From IMG/VR virus record IMGVR_UViG_3300044675_005544, positions 1 to 46,782 of that record: a DNA stretch of 46,782 bases, one strand, 5' to 3'. The notes under the pieces are model-generated. The model was not told the origin of the DNA and did not search any database. It saw only the letters and a list, made by a program, of their open reading frames with translations. Position numbers and translations under genes: made by a program. The stretch comes from a virus. Of the stretch, positions 41,549 to 46,782 are shown piece by piece. Within the stretch, counting starts at the first letter, position 1. Every line of letters begins with the position of its first letter.

Positions 41549-41755
41549 CTAGAATATTGACATTGCTACATCAACAGCTAAATCAGAAACATCTACTTTA
41601 AGTACACCTTTTATATCAAATGATATAATCGCATTACTTGAGTCTTTAAAAAATAAAATACCATCAGCATAATTAATAGCCAATTCGCCATATTCCAAAG
41701 ATGTCGGAGCAGCACTAGCTGTGCCAGAATTTTTAATTTTTATTACATTAGCCAT
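41549..41755 (-). CDS. Short fibre-like N-terminal domain protein, 68 aa
   Basis: It starts ANVIKIKNSGTASAAPTSLE followed by YGELAINYADGILFF, a motif common at the N-terminus of phage fibre and decoration proteins. The adjacent larger protein (41769-42833) begins with the same motif in changed form, so the two are paralogues; this one is only the N-terminal domain plus a 25-residue tail. A GAGGGG site precedes the ATG. It may be a standalone decoration unit or the remnant of a longer fibre. Confidence 0.65.
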   Translation of the reverse strand: MANVIKIKNSGTASAAPTSLEYGELAINYADGILFFKDSSNAIISFDIKGVLKVDVSDLAVDVAMSIF

Positions 41756-41768
41756 TAGCCCCTCTTAA

Positions 41769-42833
41769 TTAGAATGTACCACCATCAATTGTAGCAGTGT
41801 TAGCGGCAAGCGCTGCGAGCTGAGCGCTGTAGGCTTGAACATTTGAACCGATTGCAAGACCTAATGCAGTTCTTGCATCAGAAGCATTTGCAGAACCAGT
41901 ACCACCGTAAGCGATACCTACAGCAGTACCTTGCCACACACCTGTACCAATAGTTCCTACGGTTGTAAGACTTGAGGTAACAACACTTGAAGCCAAAGTT
42001 GTATTTGAAAGTACTGCTGAGCCCCCAATGTAGAATGACTTACCAGTAAGAATATTGAAATGCTCAGAAGATGTCCAAGCATCTGTTGCGTCAACCCAGT
42101 TAAGTGTCTTATCTGTTGCACCTTTAATCGTAAACCCAGCACCATCTGCTGTTGTGTCCGTTGGTGATTCAACATTGGCAAGAACAATATTCTTATCTTC
42201 AACAACAAGTGTTGCTGTGTTAAGAGTTGTTGTATTACCATTAACAATCAAATCTCCAGAGACTGTAAGATTATTTGAAATAGTGACATTAGATGGAAGG
42301 CTCAGAGTTACTGCACCGACACCAGAGTTTGACACTGCAATTTCATTAGCAGTCCCTGTCAGACCCGTTACAAGGTTTGTTGCTCTATCACTAACTTGTG
42401 AAGCAGTGATTGAAATAGTTGCGTTTGCAGCAGCAGTTAACCTACCGTCAGCCTGTACAGTAAATGTAGCAACAGTTCCTGCACCACCATAAGAGGCGGC
42501 AGTCACTGCTGTATTTGTAAGTGTGACACCAGAAATTGCAGTGTCAACATAAAGTTTAGTAGCTGCGTGACCGTTTGCAGTTGGAGTTGCGACAATCGTT
42601 GTGCCATTAAATGTCTTGTTGCCAGTAATTGTTTGATCAGTTGTTAAAGCAAGAAAAGCACCAAGACCGCCAATTACTTCAACAGTGGTTGCGGTTCCAC
42701 CTACACCACCAGACCCTTTACCGTAGTAAAGAATATTATCTACTTCGTTAAATGCTAATTCTGCATTCTCCAAACTTGTAGGTGCGCCAGCATTACCAGT
42801 CGCCCTTCTTTTAATTCTCAGCGTATTCGCCAT
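41769..42833 (-). CDS. Fibre/decoration structural protein, 354 aa
   Basis: The order of motifs is typical of phage fibre proteins: N-terminal RIKRRATGNAGAPTSLENAE, then LTTDQTITGNKTFNG, the collar-like PTANGHAATKLYVDTA, then GDLIVNGNTTTLNTATLVVE and DKNIVLANVESP. The latter set recurs in structural proteins of marine and freshwater phages. The C-terminus ends DGGTF. It probably forms a trimeric fibre; whether on head, neck or tail is unknown. GGAGGAAA precedes the ATG. Confidence 0.7.
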   Translation of the reverse strand: MANTLRIKRRATGNAGAPTSLENAELAFNEVDNILYYGKGSGGVGGTATTVEVIGGLGAFLALTTDQTITGNKTFNGTTIVATPTANGHAATKLYVDTAISGVTLTNTAVTAASYGGAGTVATFTVQADGRLTAAANATISITASQVSDRATNLVTGLTGTANEIAVSNSGVGAVTLSLPSNVTISNNLTVSGDLIVNGNTTTLNTATLVVEDKNIVLANVESPTDTTADGAGFTIKGATDKTLNWVDATDAWTSSEHFNILTGKSFYIGGSAVLSNTTLASSVVTSSLTTVGTIGTGVWQGTAVGIAYGGTGSANASDARTALGLAIGSNVQAYSAQLAALAANTATIDGGTF

Positions 42834-43132
42834 TAGTAATTTCCTCCATCCATTAATAGATTTGCTGCACTATGAACATGATCCGCCCTAGCCGCTAAAG
42901 CACTTACACCAACACTCCCAGACCGAGCAACCGCCTCTGGTTCCGCTGTCGCTAGAGATAACGAAGCGAGATTGATTGTCCCAGAAGATTGCGTCAGCAC
43001 AGTAGTGTCATTTGTTTGTACAATCACCCCTGTAATATCAGAAGCTACCGTAATATTTGAAATATCTGTGGATACAGACAGGGATGTAACATCGCCACTA
43101 GATACTTGAACGGTTGTGATGTCCCCAGCCAT
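42833..43132 (-). CDS. Small repeat-bearing structural protein, 99 aa
   Basis: The first half is a run of Val/Ser/Thr strands (DITTVQVSSGDVTSLSVSTD, SNITVASDITGVIVQ), the second half has ARSGSVGVSALAARADHVHS, a motif found in phage fibre proteins near a trimerisation site. It ends MDGGNY, similar to the DGGTF end of the next protein. It overlaps the next gene at the start codon. Likely a virion surface component. Confidence 0.6.
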   Translation of the reverse strand: MAGDITTVQVSSGDVTSLSVSTDISNITVASDITGVIVQTNDTTVLTQSSGTINLASLSLATAEPEAVARSGSVGVSALAARADHVHSAANLLMDGGNY

Positions 43133-43464
43133 TACCTGCTCACCTCACCAGTTACCGTTACCGTTCCAGTAATCAGTGTGGTGATAACGGTGCCATTAGT
43201 TTCTTGAAAATCATAAACATATGTCCCTGCAGCAATATTCGCTGTAGCCGCAGCGGTTAAAGACATGACAACGATGCCATTAGCACCGTTTGTAATTTCA
43301 GATGTAAATGTTGCTGCAACCGTGTCAGAGTTTCTTTTCTTTCTAATCTGACCAGTGTAAGTTCTAGATGTAATAGTTACATTAGCATTAGCACTATTTT
43401 TAATACGAAGCTCATGAGCGTAGGTATCGCCTTGATAAATAGTAATATTTCTAGTTGCAGCCAT
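43132..43464 (-). CDS. BppU-like N-terminal domain protein, 110 aa
   Basis: The product reads NITIYQGDTYAHELRIKNSA then YTGQIRKKRN and GTYVYDFQETNGTVITTLI, the pattern of the small beta-sandwich at the N-terminus of baseplate upper proteins (BppU) and related phage proteins. Here it stands alone, which suggests a surface or joining role. A hairpin covers its ribosome binding site (see 43463-43486). Confidence 0.6.
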   Translation of the reverse strand: MAATRNITIYQGDTYAHELRIKNSANANVTITSRTYTGQIRKKRNSDTVAATFTSEITNGANGIVVMSLTAAATANIAAGTYVYDFQETNGTVITTLITGTVTVTGEVSR

Positions 43465-43486
43465 AATATCTCCTATAAGATATTAT
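43463..43486 (-). promoter_or_regulatory. Hairpin over the ribosome binding site and start of the 110-aa gene
   Basis: ATAATATCT and AGATATTAT form a perfect 9-bp inverted repeat around a 6-base loop. On the minus strand the loop and 3' arm contain the ribosome binding site (TAGGAGAT), and the arm ends within the ATG. Folding would hide the start; the AU-rich stem would melt easily. A DNA-level operator is the other reading. Confidence 0.55.
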
Positions 43487-43496
43487 CAAAGATTGG

Positions 43497-44339
43497 TTAT
43501 GCCAGCAATATTGACCAAGTTGCTTGATCTACTTCACCAGTTGCAGGAATTCCATTTTTAGTTTGAAAATCTCTAACCATCTGTGATGTTTTTGGACCAA
43601 AATCTCCATCAATTTTACAATTAACACCATGCTTAACCAAAAGTGTTTGAGCCTCTTTTACAAGTGGACCCTTGCTCCCTAGATTAATAACTCTCTTTGT
43701 AGCAGCAGCAGTAGCATTAGTAGCTGGCGCTGCAGTCTTTACTTCAGCAGCAGCTTTTTGATCTGCAACAGAACCGAATGGTCCGCTTGGTCTTGGATTA
43801 CGAGCAACATATTCTTTCACTGCTTGAGGCACTGCATCGCCACAGACATAACGAATATGCCAAGGCTCTGATGGAACTACTTCCCATGACCAACCAAACT
43901 TTTCAACATTAGCAATCAACCAATTAATTCTCTTCTTTTCACTTGCGTTAGCAATGTCAACTGCCAAGCCGAGGTTATGCTGTGACTTGCCAGGTGTAGC
44001 GAGCATCGCCATGCCCTTCTTCAAGTACCAAGTCTTACCTTCAAAAGTTTTTGTGCTCTGACCAGGAATTGGTTCAAGCTGGTAGCGGGTGAGAAACCCT
44101 GCCTTTTGGCTGTCATAACTGCGATACAGATCTCCACTGCTCGTAGGTTTAAGCTCAACGCCATCAGCCTTTGCAGCTTCAACCATTGCCAACCATGCAT
44201 CAGCAGCAAGGTAAAACAACTTACCGCCGCCTGGGATATCTCTCAATAAACTTGGGTGCAATTTGCCTGGCTCAATGCCTTTCAGTGCTACTGGAAGCTT
44301 AACTTCAACAATATAATCCCATTCTGTTCTCTTAGCCAT
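43497..44339 (-). CDS. Endolysin: M15 D,D-peptidase with peptidoglycan-binding domain
   Basis: The N-terminal part has the VanY/M15 zinc motifs SQHNLGLAVDIA near residue 120 and EPWHIRYV near 160, plus YRSYDSQKAGF before them. The C-terminal 70 residues form a PG_binding_1 domain (LVKEAQTLLVKHGVNCKIDG, FGPKTSQMVRDFQTKNG). The enzyme would cut peptide stems or cross-links of peptidoglycan at lysis. It starts in a TAATG junction with a holin gene and has an AAGGAG site. No signal peptide is seen, so release through holins is expected. Confidence 0.92.
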   Translation of the reverse strand: MAKRTEWDYIVEVKLPVALKGIEPGKLHPSLLRDIPGGGKLFYLAADAWLAMVEAAKADGVELKPTSSGDLYRSYDSQKAGFLTRYQLEPIPGQSTKTFEGKTWYLKKGMAMLATPGKSQHNLGLAVDIANASEKKRINWLIANVEKFGWSWEVVPSEPWHIRYVCGDAVPQAVKEYVARNPRPSGPFGSVADQKAAAEVKTAAPATNATAAATKRVINLGSKGPLVKEAQTLLVKHGVNCKIDGDFGPKTSQMVRDFQTKNGIPATGEVDQATWSILLA

Positions 44340-44596
44340 TATTTAATATCTCCTTCTGCGGACTTCTTTCTATCAACTTTAGAAAACACCGCATTAATTT
44401 CATCTAGACTAAGTTTACCATCATCTAGGAATGCTCGTGAGAGTCCTTCCACAACTACGGCAACGCCAGCGATGCCTGCCATGAAGCAGGCTTTCCACAA
44501 AGGGACATTAGCTATAGCGCCAGCACCGATTACACTTAAACCCGATGCAGCAAATGTAGCCAATATCCTCATAAGGATATTCTTAACTTGTGCCAT
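44339..44596 (-). CDS. Putative holin, 85 aa
   Basis: Two hydrophobic segments (ATFAASGLSVIGAGAIA, ACFMAGIAGVAVVVEGL) are followed by a charged tail with DDGKLSLDEINAVF, which looks like half an EF-hand lacking the first Asp residues. Size and topology fit phage holins, and the endolysin gene starts at its stop codon. An AGAGGT site precedes the ATG. Confidence 0.7.
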   Translation of the reverse strand: MAQVKNILMRILATFAASGLSVIGAGAIANVPLWKACFMAGIAGVAVVVEGLSRAFLDDGKLSLDEINAVFSKVDRKKSAEGDIK

Positions 44597-44620
44597 TTTA
44601 ACCTCTAAATTAATTTGGTA

Positions 44621-44818
44621 TTACTTAGTACGACCAAATGCAGTATCGTTTGGATTCAACCAACGCATAATCACAGGTGCCAGAGCAGCAACACCTGCTG
44701 TAGCAATTGCTTTAGGATCATGATTACCTGTCATATAGACAGCAAGACCAGCTCCGATAAAGGATCTTACCCAAGATGCAAGCATCTTCTTATTATTCTC
44801 ATTCAACAAAGTAGACAA
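44621..44818 (-). CDS. Putative holin-like membrane protein, 65 aa
   Basis: I place the start at TTG 44818 because AGGAGG lies 7 bases before it; the longer frame places that site inside the gene. Two hydrophobic segments are visible (SWVRSFIGAGLAVYMTG and AIATAGVAALAPVIMRWL), with a short charged tail. It lies just upstream of the 85-aa holin and may be a second holin or antiholin. Confidence 0.65.
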   Translation of the reverse strand: MSTLLNENNKKMLASWVRSFIGAGLAVYMTGNHDPKAIATAGVAALAPVIMRWLNPNDTAFGRTK

Positions 44819-44854
44819 AAGACCACCTCCTTGCCCCAACGGGCGTTGATATAT

Positions 44855-44883
44855 ATTATATCTCAGAGTTTTTTATTCGTCAT
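44855..44883 (-). promoter_or_regulatory. Putative promoter for the lysis genes
   Basis: A perfect TATAAT (44860-44855, minus strand) lies exactly 17 bases from ATGACG (44883-44878), which matches TTGACA at the four central positions TGAC. The -35 overlaps the end of the upstream coding region. Two holin genes and the endolysin follow directly. Confidence 0.45.
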
Positions 44884-45064
44884 TTTTTAGAATTTCATGC
44901 ACATAATGCACGAGGATAGCAGTTAGTGTTGCAATTCCAGCAATTCTCTGAGTTACCCCAGAAAGCGTAATGTAGACAACAAGGCTTCCTGCGAGGGTAA
45001 ATGCCAATCCAGCAGTAATATCCCACATCTTTTTGCTAAAACCAAACCAATTAAACTTTTTCAT
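44873..45064 (-). CDS. Holin-like protein from an internal in-frame start, 63 aa
   Basis: Inside the 3' end of the Thr-rich gene, and in the same frame, ATG 45064 is preceded by AAGGGAGGG with ideal spacing. From there the product reads MKKFNWFGFSKKMWDITAGL and then two hydrophobic segments (LAFTLAGSLVVYITL, IAGIATLTAILVHYVHEIL). This looks like a complete small holin. It could be made separately by internal initiation, only as the tail of the large protein, or both. Confidence 0.6.
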   Translation of the reverse strand: MKKFNWFGFSKKMWDITAGLAFTLAGSLVVYITLSGVTQRIAGIATLTAILVHYVHEILKNDE

Positions 45065-46782
45065 TTCTTTACCCTCCCTTATATAATACTTGTATATACT
45101 ATTTTTTGTAAAATCTTCACCATCATCTTCCCCTGGACCTGCAATTTCTCCAGAGAACCCACCTTCTGACTCTTCTTCCTTTCTAGAACGACCTTCGGTT
45201 CCCCCAGAACTTCCAGAACCACCAGACCCTCCCGAACCACCGCCAGATGAACCACCAGTGCTTCCTCCAGTAGATGCAGAGCCAACAGCTATTGCAGCTA
45301 CTGCGGCTGTTGCAGCCAAGATTGATTTACGGGTTCCAACATCAATAGATGAACCTGTTGGGATGTAGTCATCAAACCCATCTCCATAGATGTCAACTTC
45401 TTCCTCAAACGATTCCTTAATCTCAGCAGGAGCGTCAGTAAGTGCTGCTGCTAATTCCGTTTTCTGTTCTTCGGTAAACTGATCTGGTTCAATTGCAGCG
45501 AATACTTCCGCAATTTGCTCAATTGGTAGCTCTTCAAAGTTTCCATTTTCAATAACCGCAATTGCAGTATCTGGATCAATTGTTTCTTCACTGATTGCGT
45601 CAATGACATTTTCTAGTGCGTCAACTGATTCAATGTTTTCAATAACATCCAAAACTTCTTCTACCGAAAGACTGTCTAGAATTTCTGTCAACTGCTCCAC
45701 AGATACTTCTTCAAAAACCTGATCCAATTGCTCAACAGAAAGTGTGTCAATTAAATATATGACATCTTCCACAGAAGCGTTCATAATCTCGTCAATGACT
45801 TGATCAACCTGCTCTTCCGTTAATACCTCTTCAGTTATAACAACTTCAAACTCTGGAATAAAAGTGTCTATAATTTCAGGTTCTATAATTTCGGTCTCTA
45901 TGATTTCAAAGTCTGGCAGGCTGGTGTCCACTTCAACTTCTTCTAAAATTGAGTCTATGGGTTCAAACTCAGGTACCGTAATTGCTGGTTCCTCAATTAC
46001 CGTTTCAATCTCAGGAATGGTCTCAAAGAGCTCTGGATCTGGAATTACATCTGGGCTAGGTTGTGGAAACACCTCTTCAGGAGCCTCTGGGAGCGTTTCT
46101 GGTGGATTTGTAACCTCAGGTTGAACAGTTGGGGGCACTGTTGTATTTATAAGAACTGTGGTGGTTGTAGTTGTCACTTCCACCTCGGTTGTAGAAGTTG
46201 ACTCTGGAACTGTGCTGGTAGTGCTAGTTGTTGAAGTTGAAGTTGTTGAAGTTGTCGTAGTTGTGGTAGTTGAAGTTGTTGTGGTTTGTGGAACTGTCGT
46301 AGTAGTCGTAGAGGTTGTAGTAGTAGTTGCTTCCGTAGTAGTGGTTGGGGGAAGTGTCGGGGCTGTTTCATTATTTGGTTCAACCCCACCAAAAACAGCA
46401 CATCCACTTCCTTGAGTGCATTTTTGCGTTGCGCCTACTTCATCATCAATCATCAACACTGGTGGCAAACCTTGGTCATCTAGGTTAAATGATGTAAAGC
46501 CAAGTTTGTATGTTCCTGACACAGAAACTTCATAAGTTGACACTTGCCAGCCAGTAGCACCGTAGGAGTTTGTTGAATAGTCTCCTGTGCCTGGATTTGT
46601 AAAACCAAGAAGTGCATATGATTGTTCAAAATTATTTACAGTTATAACTGGAGTTGATGCAACGGTGACAGGGACAAGTGAGGTAATTGAGCCATCATTA
46701 AATGGAACATAATCAGTTGCCATGTAGTTCCAAGACATTGTGTAAACTATTCCTGCGGTTAATTGAACTTCACGAGTAATCC
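44873..46782 (-). CDS. Thr-rich, acidic-repeat surface protein (5' truncated by window edge)
   Basis: The frame is open to the right edge. The residues before the first ATG (ITREVQLTAGIVYT at the edge) continue a beta-sandwich with the following MSWNYMATDYVPFNDGS, so the true start lies outside. In order: sandwich domain to about residue 130, a Thr/Ser stretch about 143-217 (mucin-like), a Pro/Glu acidic linker, then about five 12-13-residue repeats of the type SVEQLDQVFEEV, a short hydrophobic segment (SILAATAAVAAIAVGSA), a Gly/Ser linker, and the holin-like end. It is likely a virion or host surface component; function unknown. Confidence 0.75.
   Translation of the reverse strand, partial: ITREVQLTAGIVYTMSWNYMATDYVPFNDGSITSLVPVTVASTPVITVNNFEQSYALLGFTNPGTGDYSTNSYGATGWQVSTYEVSVSGTYKLGFTSFNLDDQGLPPVLMIDDEVGATQKCTQGSGCAVFGGVEPNNETAPTLPPTTTTEATTTTTSTTTTTVPQTTTTSTTTTTTTSTTSTSTTSTTSTVPESTSTTEVEVTTTTTTVLINTTVPPTVQPEVTNPPETLPEAPEEVFPQPSPDVIPDPELFETIPEIETVIEEPAITVPEFEPIDSILEEVEVDTSLPDFEIIETEIIEPEIIDTFIPEFEVVITEEVLTEEQVDQVIDEIMNASVEDVIYLIDTLSVEQLDQVFEEVSVEQLTEILDSLSVEEVLDVIENIESVDALENVIDAISEETIDPDTAIAVIENGNFEELPIEQIAEVFAAIEPDQFTEEQKTELAAALTDAPAEIKESFEEEVDIYGDGFDDYIPTGSSIDVGTRKSILAATAAVAAIAVGSASTGGSTGGSSGGGSGGSGGSGSSGGTEGRSRKEEESEGGFSGEIAGPGEDDGEDFTKNSIYKYYIREGKEMKKFNWFGFSKKMWDITAGLAFTLAGSLVVYITLSGVTQRIAGIATLTAILVHYVHEILKNDE

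Noticed and set aside
41536-41550. Hairpin AGGGT/ACCCT as an intrinsic terminator
   Set aside because: The stem is only 5 bp and the following sequence lacks a run of T; at best weak.
46158-46415. Plus-strand Val-rich open frame
   Set aside because: It is simply the complement of the Thr-codon repeats (ACN read as NGT) of the surface protein.
46739-46782. ATG at 46738 as the true start of the Thr-rich protein
   Set aside because: The frame stays open to the window edge and the residues before the ATG continue the same beta-sandwich pattern, so the gene is cut rather than starting here.

Overview
The window is part of the genome of a tailed phage with a long, non-contractile tail (siphovirus type). 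Every gene I support lies on the minus strand, so transcription runs from the right edge to the left edge. The best host clue is a WhiB-family protein at 13151-13441; WhiB proteins are essentially confined to Actinobacteria and their phages. The DNA looks AT-rich by eye, which fits an AT-rich actinobacterium such as the freshwater acI/Nanopelagicales group better than a GC-rich soil genus. That host assignment is an inference. I saw no integrase, tRNA gene, CRISPR array or insertion sequence. Terminase, portal and major capsid genes are absent and probably lie beyond the right edge.

Right part (46782 to about 41500): a Thr-rich, acidic-repeat surface protein cut by the window edge. Its last 63 codons form a holin-like protein with its own strong ribosome binding site. 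Then come two more small membrane proteins, an M15 peptidase endolysin with a peptidoglycan-binding domain, and four small fibre or decoration-like proteins. Next (41515 to 37902): head-tail adaptor, head closure, gp10-like neck protein, tail terminator, a 65-aa unknown, major tail tube protein, and a tail assembly chaperone pair probably joined by a -1 ribosomal frameshift. Then a giant 4409-aa tape measure gene (37854-24625) carrying eight exact 40-residue Trp-anchored repeats. It is followed by two paralogous distal tail proteins, a 1331-aa tail hub with PA14-like and LamG-like modules, and a fibre with a Cys-rich end. A small modification cassette follows (GNAT acetyltransferase, Cys-rich protein, 2OG-Fe(II) oxygenase), then a structural protein and an HNH endonuclease.

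Left part (15451 to 1): replication and metabolism. Here are a metallophosphatase, zinc-ribbon and MerR-like proteins, WhiB, a DnaB-type helicase, a DnaG-type primase, a probable ssDNA-binding protein with its own terminator, a 5'-nucleotidase-like HAD protein, a full-length DNA polymerase III alpha subunit, a GT2 glycosyltransferase, a TagD-like cytidylyltransferase, a RecA-like recombinase, a GT4-like glycosyltransferase, several tiny genes, two PD-(D/E)XK-type nucleases and a RuvC-like resolvase cut by the left edge.

The phage therefore brings its own replisome core (polymerase, helicase, primase, SSB), a recombination and resolution set, and sugar-transfer enzymes. Genes are packed tightly, with many TAATG, ATGA or GTGA junctions that suggest translational coupling. 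A few genes lack a Shine-Dalgarno and instead have a -10-like hexamer 6-8 bases before the start codon (16 bases before the tape measure gene), suggesting leaderless or near-leaderless transcription. No gene-free stretch longer than 300 bases exists; the largest gaps are under 100 bases.
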